A DNA stretch of 64,000 nucleotides from the NCBI GenBank assembly GCA_966211955.1, contig CBIHOF010000007.1, positions 62,001-126,000 on the forward strand, in the 5' to 3' direction. How positions within the stretch are numbered: position 1 is the stretch's first letter; each line of letters begins with the position of its first letter. The stretch is from Albitalea sp966211955 (GTDB lineage: Bacteria > Pseudomonadota > Gammaproteobacteria > Burkholderiales > Burkholderiaceae_C). Shown piece by piece: positions 1 through 7,935 of the stretch. Made by a program: the position numbers and the translations under genes. The notes under the pieces are model-generated. The model was not told where the DNA came from, searched no databases, and worked only from the letters and a program-made list of their open reading frames with translations.

Positions 1-624
1 GTGAAGGCCAGGCTCGATGAGAAGGGCCTCGTCGGGCTCGCCTACTGGGAGAACGGCTTTCGCAACCTCACCAACAACAAGCGCGCCGTCAACAAGCTCG
101 AGGACCTGGACGGCATCAAGCTGCGCGTGATGCAGAACAACGTCTTCCTCGACAGCTTCAAGACGCTGGGCGCCAACGCCATTCCCCTGCCCTTCTCCGA
201 GCTCTTCAGTGCGCTGGAAACCAAGGCCGTGGACGGCCAGGAGAACCCGTTCAACACCATCTTGTCGAGCAAGTTCTACGAGGTGCAGAAGTACCTCACC
301 GTCACCAATCACGTCTACAGCCCGTGGATCGTGCTGGCCAGCAAGAAGTTCTGGGACGGGCTGTCGCCCGCCGAGAAGAACGTGCTGCAGAAGGCAGCCG
401 AGAAGAGCCGCGACTTCGAGCGCAAGGACACGCGCGACGAAGCCGCGAAGGCGCTGGCCGACCTGAAGGCCAAGGGCATGCAGATCAACGAACTGTCGCC
501 CACCGAAGCCGCGCGCATGCGCGACAAGCTGACCCGTGTGAACGCCTCCATTGCGTCCAACGTCGGCATGGACTTGTGGAACGAGACGCAAGCGGCGCTG
601 GCCAAGCAACGCGGCGGCAAGTGA
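1..624 (+). CDS. TRAP transporter solute-binding protein (DctP type), C-terminal part, cut by window start
   Basis: This is the last 207 residues of a periplasmic receptor for a TRAP (tripartite ATP-independent periplasmic) carboxylate transporter. The frame is open at base 1 and has no signal peptide, so the gene starts outside the window; whole family members have about 330 residues. Visible DctP hallmarks are NGFRNLTN near residue 18, the LDGIKLRVMQN stretch and the PFSELFSALETKAVDGQEN segment, which in the family lines the carboxylate pocket and hinge. It resembles the complete receptor at 60121-61125. A strong hairpin follows at 715-744, so this is probably the last gene of its operon; the membrane subunits, if linked, lie to the left. 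Confidence 0.88.
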   Translation: MKARLDEKGLVGLAYWENGFRNLTNNKRAVNKLEDLDGIKLRVMQNNVFLDSFKTLGANAIPLPFSELFSALETKAVDGQENPFNTILSSKFYEVQKYLTVTNHVYSPWIVLASKKFWDGLSPAEKNVLQKAAEKSRDFERKDTRDEAAKALADLKAKGMQINELSPTEAARMRDKLTRVNASIASNVGMDLWNETQAALAKQRGGK

Positions 625-714
625 GCGTGGCGGTGAAACTCACCGGCGTTCTTGCACGCCGGGTGTAGAAACCGCGCACCGCGCACTGCGCCGCAGGTCG
701 GCCCACCCATCCCC

Positions 715-744
715 AAGGGCACGGCGTTCGCGCGCCGTGCCCTT
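715..744 (+). terminator. Strong hairpin, probable transcription terminator
   Basis: A perfect 12-bp stem (715-726 with 733-744, loop TTCGCG) lies about 90 bases after the TRAP receptor stop and 70 bases before the next start. The T-run after the stem is weak (CCTTGTT), so efficiency is uncertain. Confidence 0.55.
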
Positions 745-813
745 GTTCATCGAGGGCGCGGCGCTTGCGGGCATGGGCATTGCCGATTCAAGGCTTCCGA
801 CAAGGAGAAGCCC

Positions 814-1983
814 ATGAAAGCGCTGTGCTGGCACGGCAAGAAAGACATTCGCTACGACACCGTCCCCGATCCGAAGATCGAGGACGGTCGCGACGCCATC
901 ATCAAGATGACGAGCTGCGCCATCTGCGGCTCCGACCTTCACCTCTTCGACGGCTTCATGCCGGGCATGAAGCACGGTGACATCCTCGGCCATGAATTCA
1001 TGGGCGAGGTGGTCGAGGTGGGCCCCGAGAACAAGAAGCTGAAGGTGGGCGACCGCGTGGTCGTGCCCTTCACCATCATCTGCGGCGAATGCGATCAGTG
1101 CAGACGCGGCAACTTCTCGGTGTGCGAGCGCACCAACCGCAACAAGGACCTGGCCGACAAGGCCTTCGGCCACACCACCGCCGGGCTCTTCGGCTACACG
1201 CACCTCACGGGTGGCTACCCCGGTGGCCAGGCCGAGTACGTGCGGGTGCCTTACGCGGACGTGGGGCCGGTGAAGATTCCGGATGGACTCACCGATGAGC
1301 AGGTGCTCTTCCTCGGCGACATCTTTCCGACGGGCTGGCAGGCCGCGGTGCAGTGCGACATTCACCCCACCGACACCGTCGCGATCTGGGGCGCCGGGCC
1401 GGTCGGGCAGTTCTGCGTTCGAAGTGCCGTGCTGCTCGGCGCGAAGCAGGTGATCTGCATCGACAACCAGCCCGAGCGTCTCGCCATGGCGAAGGCGGGC
1501 GGCGCCACCACCATCAACTTCGACGACGAGAGCGTGCTGGAGCGGCTGAAGGAACTCACCGCCGGCAAGGGGCCCGAGAAATGCATCGACGCCGTCGGCA
1601 TGGAAGCGCATGCGATGCGCTCGGTGGATTCGATGATCGACCGCGCCAAGCAGGCGACCTTCCTCGGCACCGACCGGCCGCACGTGCTGCGCGAAATGAT
1701 CTATGCCTGCCGCGCCGCCGGCACGCTGTCGATCCCGGGCGTCTACGGCGGTGTCGTCGACAAGATCCCGTTCGGCGCACTGATGAACAAGGGCCTCACG
1801 GTGCGCACCGGACAGACGCACGTCAACCGCTGGACGGATGACCTGCTGCGCCGCATCGAGGAAGGGCAGATCGATCCATCCTTCGTCATCACGCACACCG
1901 TCGCGTTGGAAAACGGCCCCGACATGTACGAGACCTTCCGCGACAAGAAGGACGGTTGCATCAAGGTCGTCCTGAAACCCTGA
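814..1983 (+). CDS. Zinc-dependent alcohol dehydrogenase, glutathione-dependent formaldehyde dehydrogenase-like
   Basis: A 389-residue medium-chain NAD(P)-dependent zinc dehydrogenase, cytoplasmic, oxidising an alcohol or hemithioacetal to the carbonyl. The catalytic zinc site is visible as CGSDLH (Cys about 36) and GHE (about residue 61). Four structural-zinc cysteines follow in CGECDQCRRGNFSVC (about 91-105), and GAGPVG (about 195-200) is the Rossmann nucleotide-binding loop. The length fits the FdhA-like branch that also acts on formaldehyde, but the substrate cannot be read from sequence. The ATG at 814 follows AAGGAG at good spacing; the frame extends further upstream without homologous sequence. 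It is separated by 11 bases from the next gene, so the two are probably cotranscribed. Confidence 0.9.
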   Translation: MKALCWHGKKDIRYDTVPDPKIEDGRDAIIKMTSCAICGSDLHLFDGFMPGMKHGDILGHEFMGEVVEVGPENKKLKVGDRVVVPFTIICGECDQCRRGNFSVCERTNRNKDLADKAFGHTTAGLFGYTHLTGGYPGGQAEYVRVPYADVGPVKIPDGLTDEQVLFLGDIFPTGWQAAVQCDIHPTDTVAIWGAGPVGQFCVRSAVLLGAKQVICIDNQPERLAMAKAGGATTINFDDESVLERLKELTAGKGPEKCIDAVGMEAHAMRSVDSMIDRAKQATFLGTDRPHVLREMIYACRAAGTLSIPGVYGGVVDKIPFGALMNKGLTVRTGQTHVNRWTDDLLRRIEEGQIDPSFVITHTVALENGPDMYETFRDKKDGCIKVVLKP

Positions 1984-1994
1984 GGAGCATTGCC

Positions 1995-2540
1995 ATGAGC
2001 CAAGGTCCCGATACCTGGAAGAAGAACTCCCGCACCACCACGGCCACGAAGCTTGCGATCGGGCTCGGCGTGTTCAGCCTGGCGCTGGGCGCTGCCGAGT
2101 TGCTGGCACCCCGACGCACTGCGCGCGCCGCCGGACTCAAGGCCGGTGGCCTCACGATGCGCGCCTATGGCGCCCGTGAGATTGCAGCCGGCGTGGGCCT
2201 GCTGGTCGCGAAGAACAAGACGCCGTGGCTGTGGGCGCGCATCGCGGGCGACGCACTGGACCTCGCCACCATCGGCGCCGCGCGCCGCGATCGCCAGCGC
2301 GCGGCGATCTCGCTGGCCGCAGTGGCCGGCGTGACGCTGATGGACGTCCTCGCCGCCCGCACGACGCAGGCGGAGGCGAAGCGCGAGAAGGTGCCGATGC
2401 GCGACTACAGCAATCGTTCGGGCTTTCCGCTGCCGGCGCAGGAGATGCGAGGCGCCGCGCTGGAAGACTTCGTCATGCCCGAGGACATGCGGGCGCCGGC
2501 GCAGATGCGGCCCTACGAGGTCGAGGACGTCGCCTCGTAG
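1995..2540 (+). CDS. Small membrane-associated protein of unknown function
   Basis: A 181-residue protein I cannot assign to a characterised family. Two or three moderately hydrophobic segments are visible (about residues 20-37, 63-75 and 103-120), separated by Arg-rich stretches; the last 50 residues are charged and probably soluble. It begins 11 bases after the zinc dehydrogenase stop with GGAG upstream of the ATG, which suggests the two work together. Proteins of this kind often sit beside zinc dehydrogenases and cyclase/dehydrase-like proteins, but that is recollection of context and not evidence of function. Confidence 0.7.
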   Translation: MSQGPDTWKKNSRTTTATKLAIGLGVFSLALGAAELLAPRRTARAAGLKAGGLTMRAYGAREIAAGVGLLVAKNKTPWLWARIAGDALDLATIGAARRDRQRAAISLAAVAGVTLMDVLAARTTQAEAKREKVPMRDYSNRSGFPLPAQEMRGAALEDFVMPEDMRAPAQMRPYEVEDVAS

Positions 2541-2554
2541 TTGCACCTGCAGCA

Positions 2555-2570
2555 GCGCAGACGGCTGCGC
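2555..2570. terminator. Short hairpin between convergent genes
   Basis: GCGCAG-ACGG-CTGCGC forms a 6-bp stem with a tetraloop in the 47-base gap between two convergent stops. There is no T-run on either strand, so the terminator role rests mainly on position. Confidence 0.25.
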
Positions 2571-2587
2571 CGCACGCACGCACAGTG

Positions 2588-3253
2588 TCAGCCGCGCGAC
2601 GTCCTGCGGCGCAGGAAGCCCATGGCCGCGAGGCCGAGGCCCATCAGCGCATAGGTGCTCGGCTCGGGGACTGCGGGCGTGAAGGTATACGACAAGCCCG
2701 AGATCTGCGTCGTGTCGCGGTTGGCCACGTCCATCAGTGCGGACTCGTTGTACGAAGTCGCGCTTGTGTCGAGGAACATGAACATCGACGACTTGCCCGG
2801 CGTGAGCAGGCCGGCGCTGCTGGCCGCATCGAAGAACTGGAAGTTGATGTAGCCCTGGTCGGCCAGGCCACCGCCGAACTTGTAGGCGCTGGTGGGTGCC
2901 ACGTCCCCGAGGCCATCGATGCGCCAGTTGGCGTTGTATTCAGGCGCGAGGAATTCGCCGATGCGGAAGTTGCCGATGCTACCCTTGGACGATTCGTCGT
3001 TGAAGACGCGCCAATAGAAGTCGAGCGTGCCATCCACGCTGCTGCGCACCACGCGCGACTGGATGTGGCCGGTGATGCCCTCGCCGGCGATCGAGAAATC
3101 GGTCAGCTTGTCTTCGAGCACCGTGCCTGCCAGTTGCGGCTCGGCGGCGACGGTGGTGCCCGGCAGCGCGACGGCCGTGTTGTCGACCAGCGTGACGGCG
3201 TGGGCCGCGTTGAAGACGAGCGCGATGGCCGCGCCGAGGATCAGCTTATTCAT
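2588..3253 (-). CDS. PEP-CTERM sorting-domain exported protein
   Basis: A 221-residue exported protein with an N-terminal signal peptide (MNKLILGAAIALVFNAAHA) and a classic PEP-CTERM tail: VPEPSTYALMGLGLAAMGFL followed by RRRTSRG. Proteins with this tail are cut and anchored by the EpsH/XrtA exosortase and are linked to exopolysaccharide and biofilm matrix in Gram-negative bacteria. The middle is a beta-rich, low-cysteine region I do not recognise. The start was placed at the ATG just before the signal peptide; the frame is open 35 codons further upstream but that part does not look secretory. No exosortase gene is in the window. Confidence 0.88.
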   Translation of the reverse strand: MNKLILGAAIALVFNAAHAVTLVDNTAVALPGTTVAAEPQLAGTVLEDKLTDFSIAGEGITGHIQSRVVRSSVDGTLDFYWRVFNDESSKGSIGNFRIGEFLAPEYNANWRIDGLGDVAPTSAYKFGGGLADQGYINFQFFDAASSAGLLTPGKSSMFMFLDTSATSYNESALMDVANRDTTQISGLSYTFTPAVPEPSTYALMGLGLAAMGFLRRRTSRG

Positions 3254-3619
3254 GAACGGACTCCGAATGGTTGTGAAGGAAGGCTTGGGTGCCTTTCCGA
3301 TCCACGAGTCTGCGCACGGCCGTGTTTCGCGCCCATACCGAAGGCTAGGGACGGGCATCTACGTTTTAGGGAGACAAAAATGACAAACCCCTCGCCGCCG
3401 GGGTGGCGGGAGGGGGTGGGAGGCTGACGCCTCCTTTGGGGCTCCGGAGGGATTGAAGTCCGGGGCTCCTGGCGCGCAAAGATTGCGCCATTGCGGACGC
3501 CTGCATGCAGGCTTCACAAACTTAGGACATGGCCCTCACGAGATCAAGCACAAGTTCGACGATTTTTCGAACGCTGGCTTCGTCGGTGCGGTTCGCGAAT
3601 GGGCGCGTCCAATCGCAGC
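3254..3619. other. 366-bp intergenic region with hairpins and a candidate short peptide frame
   Basis: This gap lies between the start of the PEP-CTERM gene and the stop of ubiD, both minus strand. It holds the PEP-CTERM promoter region, a G-rich stretch with hairpins CCGCC/GGCGG (3395-3409) and GGAGGC-TGAC-GCCTCC (3419-3434, followed by TTT), and a 14-bp perfect palindrome GCCTGCATGCAGGC at 3499-3512. I could not find a convincing sigma-54 GG-N10-GC promoter for the PEP-CTERM gene. Confidence 0.5.
3380..3427 (+). CDS. Candidate 15-residue peptide frame with its own ribosome site
   Basis: ATG at 3380 is preceded by AGGGAG at 8 bases and encodes MTNPSPPGWREGVGG before a TGA that sits in the loop of the GGAGGC/GCCTCC hairpin at 3419-3434. 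No longer plus-strand gene follows, so this may be a free small peptide, a leader of a lost gene, or chance. Confidence 0.2.
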   Translation: MTNPSPPGWREGVGG

Positions 3620-5188
3620 TCAAGGCTTGCCCGCTGCGCCCGCCATCACCTCGTCAAAGATGCCGGAGATGCGTTGCTCGACGGCAGCTTCCATCGTGAT
3701 CGTGCGGCCCCACTCGCGCGAGGTTTCGCCCGGCCACTTGTTCGTGGCGTCCAGCCCCATCTTGCCGCCGAGCCCGCTCACCGGCGATGCAAAGTCGAGG
3801 TAGTCGATGGGCGTGTTCTCGACCAGCGTGGTGTCGCGCGCCGGGTCCATGCGGGTGGTGATGGCCCACATCACTTCGCGCCAGTCGCGGATGTTCACGT
3901 CGTCGTCGGTCACCACGATGAACTTGGTGTACATGAACTGCCGCAGGAAGCTCCACAGCCCGAACATCAGCCGCTTGGCATGCCCGGGGTAGCTCTTCTT
4001 GATGCTGATGATCGCCATGCGGTAGCTGCAGCCCTCGGGCGGCAGGTAGAAGTCGACGATCTCGGGAAACTGCTTCTGCAGGATCGGGACGAACACCTCG
4101 TTGAGCGCCACGCCGAGCACGGCCGGCTCGTCGGGCGGCTTGCCGGTGTAGGTGGAGTGATAGATCGGGTCTCGCCGCGACGTGAGCCGGGTGATCTCGA
4201 AGACGGGGAACCAGTCCTGCTCGTTGTAATAGCCGGTGTGGTCACCGAAAGGGCCTTCGAGTGCATATAGATAGCCGCCGACTTCCTTGAGCTTGACCCC
4301 GTGCTCGCTCATGCCGGTGAAGCCGGACGCTGCCGTGGGGATGTGGCCCTCCAGCACGATCTCGGCGCTGGCCGGCACTTGAAGCATGAGGTCGCCCTCT
4401 CCCACGCCCGAGTCGACCACCTCGGTGCGGCTGCCGCGCAGCAGGCCGGCAAACTGATATTCAGACAGCGTGTCGGGCACCGGCGTGACCGCGCCGAGGA
4501 TGGTGGCCGGGTCGGCGCCGAGCGCGACGGCGATGGGGAACGGCTTGCCCGGGTTGGCGAGCGCGAAGTCGCGGAAGTCGAGCGCCCCACCGCGATGGGC
4601 GAGCCATCGCATGATGACCTGGTTGCGGGCGATGACCTGCTGGCGGTAGATGCCCAGGTTCTGGCGCCGGCGAGGGTTGGGCACCGACTGCGGTCCGCGT
4701 GTGATGACCAAGCCCCAGGTGATGAGGGGACCAGCGTCGCCCGGCCAGCACAGTTGGATGGGCAAGGCGCCGAGATCGACTTCCGAGTCTTGGTGCACCT
4801 CATCTTGACAGACCGCCGAGCGCACGCTGGACGGCTTCATGTCCCACAGCGCCTTGGCCATTTGTAACAGGCGGCTCGTGTCCTTCAAGCCTTTGGGCGG
4901 CTCGGGCTCTTTCAGGCTCGCCAGCATCTGTCCGACTTCGCGAAGCTCGCCTACCTCGGTCGCCCCCATCCCCATGGCGACCCGCTTAGGAGTGCCAAAG
5001 AGGTTAGTCAATGCTGAAATTTTGTAACCGTCGGGCTTCTCGAAAAGAAGGGCAGGCCCGCCAACCCGCAGGACTTTGTCACTGAGCGCTGTCATTTCAA
5101 GCCGCGCCGATACTGGCTTTGCGACTCGCCGCAGCTCGCCGAGCTTCTCCAGGCCGGCCATGAAGTCCCGCAGATCGCGATATTTCAT
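3620..5188 (-). CDS. ubiD: UbiD, 4-hydroxy-3-polyprenylbenzoate decarboxylase
   Basis: A 522-residue member of the UbiD family. With the prenylated-FMN cofactor made by UbiX, UbiD removes the carboxylate of 4-hydroxy-3-polyprenylbenzoate in ubiquinone synthesis. The start MKYRDLRDFMAGLEKLGELR is the conserved UbiD N-terminus; 43 upstream codons in frame lack homology and were excluded. Other family segments are NLFGTPKRVAMGMG (about 61-74), LVITRGP, NLGIYRQQV (cofactor and metal region) and EGPFGDHTGYY, which carries the active-site acid region. Length matches the bacterial family (about 490-520). It is a single-gene unit, divergent from the lytic transglycosylase, with a palindromic operator candidate 24-49 bases upstream. 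Confidence 0.95.
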   Translation of the reverse strand: MKYRDLRDFMAGLEKLGELRRVAKPVSARLEMTALSDKVLRVGGPALLFEKPDGYKISALTNLFGTPKRVAMGMGATEVGELREVGQMLASLKEPEPPKGLKDTSRLLQMAKALWDMKPSSVRSAVCQDEVHQDSEVDLGALPIQLCWPGDAGPLITWGLVITRGPQSVPNPRRRQNLGIYRQQVIARNQVIMRWLAHRGGALDFRDFALANPGKPFPIAVALGADPATILGAVTPVPDTLSEYQFAGLLRGSRTEVVDSGVGEGDLMLQVPASAEIVLEGHIPTAASGFTGMSEHGVKLKEVGGYLYALEGPFGDHTGYYNEQDWFPVFEITRLTSRRDPIYHSTYTGKPPDEPAVLGVALNEVFVPILQKQFPEIVDFYLPPEGCSYRMAIISIKKSYPGHAKRLMFGLWSFLRQFMYTKFIVVTDDDVNIRDWREVMWAITTRMDPARDTTLVENTPIDYLDFASPVSGLGGKMGLDATNKWPGETSREWGRTITMEAAVEQRISGIFDEVMAGAAGKP

Positions 5189-5211
5189 ATCAAATAGAAA
5201 TAAGAAACTGG

Positions 5212-5237
5212 TTTCATAACCTTGACCGGTTATGAAA
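5212..5237. promoter_or_regulatory. 26-bp palindrome in the ubiD upstream region
   Basis: TTTCATAACC and GGTTATGAAA are perfect 10-bp inverted repeats (5212-5221, 5228-5237) with a 6-base spacer. They lie 24-49 bases upstream of the ubiD ATG, within the promoter or early leader. The shape fits a dimeric repressor site, but no cognate regulator is identified. A second smaller inverted repeat, CCTGAC-CCAA-GTCAGG, lies at 5261-5276. Confidence 0.4.
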
Positions 5238-5452
5238 TGCCTTCCTAGAATTCGCCCGCTCCTGACCCAAGTCAGGGATAACCCGCGCCCCTCATTGTTG
5301 GGATGGAGAGGGCGCAACGCTGCCGATAGGCTGGTTCGAAGGCTCGCACTGCTCTCCCAGTGCCGCGCCTCAGCCGATTATCACCGTCGCCTCGGCACCC
5401 GCTGAGCAGTAGCTGAGTGGGCGTCGTCGAGGCGCGATGAAGAAAGGACGAC

Positions 5453-6373
5453 ATGACAGCGATACGCCGTCTGCTCGCGCAAGTTCGCCAGGTTGGCGAT
5501 GCTTGTGCAGCATCTGCAGGAGTGTTCATCCGCGACGTGGGCCAGGGCCTGCTCGAGGTGAGCCACAACACCCTCGCCCTGGTGGGTTTCATCGCCATTG
5601 GTGCGGTGTTCTTTGTCGGCAGCCGCGCCGACCTGCGCCAGAGCATCGAAGCCCAGACCCTGGACTGGCTGCAAGCCCGCCAGGATGCCCGCACCGACCC
5701 GGCCGAACTGGTCGCCGCCTCGCTCGCCGAGCCGGACGCCATCAGCCGCGCCACTGCGCTCGACCCGAAGGGGCTGACACGCCAGCAGGCGGCCGTCGCC
5801 CAGTGGATTTCCCGTCGCTACAAGGTGGCCCCCGAGCCGATCAGCCGGCTGGTCAAGGAAGCCTGGGTGGTCGGCGACCGCGTCAACCTCGATCCGACGC
5901 TGATCCTCGCCATCATGGCGGTGGAGTCGAGCTTCAACCCCTTCGCCCAGAGCCCCGTCGGCGCGCAAGGCCTGATGCAGGTCATGACCCGCGTCCATGA
6001 CGACAAGTACGACGCCTACGGCGGCAACTTCGCGGCCTTCGACCCGGTGACCAACCTGCGCGTCGGCGCCCAGGTGCTCAAGGAATGCATCGCCCGTGCC
6101 GGCGGCCTCGAGCCGGGCCTGCGCTACTACGTCGGCGCGAGCAAGCTGGACGACGACGGCGGTTACGCCGGCAAGGTGCTGGCCGAGCAGGCCAACCTGC
6201 GCATGGTGGCCGGCGGCAAGATCGTCGCGATCAACGTGCAGCGCCCGGCGCCTTTGCCGGTGCACAAGCCCGAGGATGACGCGACGGCCATGCCGGTCAA
6301 GGCCGACGTCAAGCCGCAGGACAAGCCGGCGGCGGTCGACAAGGTGGCCCTGCTGAGCAAGTCGCCAACCTGA
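5453..6373 (+). CDS. Membrane-anchored lytic transglycosylase (SLT domain)
   Basis: A 306-residue murein lytic transglycosylase that would cleave the MurNAc-GlcNAc bond of peptidoglycan with anhydro-product formation. One membrane segment (about residues 42-59, ALVGFIAIGAVFFVG) anchors it in the inner membrane. The SLT core starts with AIMAVESSFNPFAQS (about 158-172); the Glu of VES is the expected catalytic acid. QGLMQVMTRVHDDKY follows, also typical. The C-terminal 50 residues are Lys/Pro-rich and probably disordered. The ATG follows AAAGGA at good spacing. It stands alone, divergent from ubiD, and is closed by a clear terminator. Confidence 0.9.
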   Translation: MTAIRRLLAQVRQVGDACAASAGVFIRDVGQGLLEVSHNTLALVGFIAIGAVFFVGSRADLRQSIEAQTLDWLQARQDARTDPAELVAASLAEPDAISRATALDPKGLTRQQAAVAQWISRRYKVAPEPISRLVKEAWVVGDRVNLDPTLILAIMAVESSFNPFAQSPVGAQGLMQVMTRVHDDKYDAYGGNFAAFDPVTNLRVGAQVLKECIARAGGLEPGLRYYVGASKLDDDGGYAGKVLAEQANLRMVAGGKIVAINVQRPAPLPVHKPEDDATAMPVKADVKPQDKPAAVDKVALLSKSPT

Positions 6374-6413
6374 TCCGCCGGCCCTTGGCCGAACCCGCGG
6401 GCAAGCCCGCGAA

Positions 6414-6447
6414 AGAGCGCCGCCCCCGAGGCGGCGCTTGAATTTTT
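6414..6447 (+). terminator. Intrinsic terminator after the lytic transglycosylase
   Basis: AGCGCCGCC (6416-6424) pairs perfectly with GGCGGCGCT (6430-6438) around loop CCCGA and is followed by TGAATTTTT. A smaller hairpin CGCGGGC-AA-GCCCGCG lies just before it (6396-6411). Confidence 0.8.
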
Positions 6448-6484
6448 GTCATGTGCTTTTCGCGGGACCGTCGGGTAAACTCGC

Positions 6485-6615
6485 CGCTCTGCGCGACTGG
6501 CGATGGGGCTTCGACGTCGAGGCCTGAGGTGGTGAACCACCGGGGAGTGCAGACGGTGTGTCAGGCAGTTCGTCGACGCACACGTTTCAGCCGTTCGCCT
6601 GGGCAGCCTGTGACA
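6485..6615 (+). promoter_or_regulatory. ZTP (pfl) riboswitch upstream of glyA
   Basis: The leader of glyA carries the conserved blocks of the pfl RNA, which senses the folate-stress signals ZMP and ZTP: GCGCGACTGGCG (6491-6502), the hairpin GGTGGTGAACCACC followed by GGGGAG (6529-6546), and the downstream GCCTGGGCA (6597-6605) that forms the pseudoknot side. Spacing and order match the family, and glyA is one of its known target genes (one-carbon and purine metabolism). The block ends about 60 bases before the glyA ATG. In the family, ligand binding turns expression on. Assigned by motif recognition; a covariance-model search was not possible. Confidence 0.85.
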
Positions 6616-6674
6616 GCGTGCGCCACGCATCGCTTTCAGTCGCGGGTCTTCTGCTGACGAAGGACTGCCACACC

Positions 6675-7922
6675 ATGTTCGACCGATCCCAATCCACGAT
6701 TGCCAATGTGGACCCCGAGCTCTGGTCCATCATCCAGCGCGAGAACCAGCGCCAGGAAGATCACATCGAGCTGATCGCCTCCGAGAACTACGCCTCCCCG
6801 GCCGTGATGGCCGCCCAAGGCACCCAGCTGACCAACAAGTACGCCGAAGGCTACCCCGGCCGCCGCTACTACGGCGGCTGCGAATTCGTCGACATGGCCG
6901 AGCAGCTCGCCATCGACCGCATCAAGCAGCTCTTCGGCGCCGAGAACGCCAACGTGCAACCCAATTCCGGCTCGCAAGCCAACCAGGGCGTGTTCTTCGG
7001 CCTGCTGCAGCCGGGCGACACCATCATGGGCATGAGCCTGGCCGAAGGCGGCCACCTCACGCATGGCATGCCGCTGAACATGAGCGGCAAGTGGTTCAAG
7101 GTCGTGAGCTACGGGCTGGATGCGAACGAAGCCATCGACTACGACCAGATGGAACGCCTCGCGCACGAGCACAAGCCCAAGCTCATCATCGCCGGCGCTT
7201 CCGCCTACAGCCTGCGCATCGACTTCGAGCGCTTCGCCAAGGTCGCGAAGGACATCGGCGCCTACTTCATGGTCGACATGGCCCACTACGCCGGCCTGAT
7301 CGCCGCGGGCGTGTACCCCAATCCGGTGCCGCACGCCGACGTCGTCACCTCCACCACGCACAAGAGCCTGCGCGGCCCGCGCGGCGGCATCATCCTCATG
7401 AAGGACCACGTCGCCAAGCAGATCAACAGCGCCATCTTCCCCGGCATCCAGGGCGGCCCGCTGATGCACGTCATCGCGGCCAAGGCCGTGGCCTTCAAGG
7501 AAGCGCTCTCGCCCGACTTCAAGGTCTACCAGCAGCAGGTCGTGAAGAACGCCGCGGCCATGGCCGACACGCTCACGCAGCGCGGTTTGCGCATCGTGAG
7601 CGGGCGCACCGAGTCGCATGTGTTCCTCGTGGACCTGCGGCCGAAGAACCTCACCGGCAAGGAAGCAGAGGCGCTGCTGGGTTCGGCCCACATGACCTGC
7701 AACAAGAACGGCATCCCGAACGATCCGCAAAAGCCGATGGTCACGAGCGGCATCCGACTCGGTTCGCCGGCCATGACCACCCGCGGCTTCAAGGAAGCGC
7801 AGGCCATCGCCACCGCCAACCTGATCGCCGACGTGCTGGACAACCCGCACGACGAAGCCAACATCGCGGCCGTGCGAGCCAAGGTGTCGGCGCTGACGCG
7901 CGACTTCCCGGTTTATCGCTAA
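6675..7922 (+). CDS. glyA: Serine hydroxymethyltransferase
   Basis: A 415-residue PLP enzyme that converts serine and tetrahydrofolate to glycine and 5,10-methylene-tetrahydrofolate, the main source of one-carbon units. Family marks include ELIASENYASPAV near residue 36, YPGRRYYGGCE near 63 and the PLP-lysine motif TSTTHKSLRGPRGG, with the Schiff-base Lys near residue 229. Length is normal. The ATG at 6675 gives the standard MFDRSQSTIANVDPELW start. Expression is expected to be controlled by the ZTP riboswitch directly upstream. nrdR follows 308 bases later, an order common in betaproteobacteria, but here a MITE-like element separates them. Confidence 0.97.
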   Translation: MFDRSQSTIANVDPELWSIIQRENQRQEDHIELIASENYASPAVMAAQGTQLTNKYAEGYPGRRYYGGCEFVDMAEQLAIDRIKQLFGAENANVQPNSGSQANQGVFFGLLQPGDTIMGMSLAEGGHLTHGMPLNMSGKWFKVVSYGLDANEAIDYDQMERLAHEHKPKLIIAGASAYSLRIDFERFAKVAKDIGAYFMVDMAHYAGLIAAGVYPNPVPHADVVTSTTHKSLRGPRGGIILMKDHVAKQINSAIFPGIQGGPLMHVIAAKAVAFKEALSPDFKVYQQQVVKNAAAMADTLTQRGLRIVSGRTESHVFLVDLRPKNLTGKEAEALLGSAHMTCNKNGIPNDPQKPMVTSGIRLGSPAMTTRGFKEAQAIATANLIADVLDNPHDEANIAAVRAKVSALTRDFPVYR

Positions 7923-7935
7923 AGTCCAGGGCCCC

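Noticed and set aside
640..1896. Minus-strand open frame of 418 codons opposite the zinc dehydrogenase
   Set aside because: Composition typical of antisense frames in high-GC genes; no ribosome site or homology.
3254..3340. Sigma-54 promoter for the PEP-CTERM gene
   Set aside because: GG and GC elements can be picked out (GGCACCCAAGCC on the minus strand) but the spacing is wrong for -24/-12.
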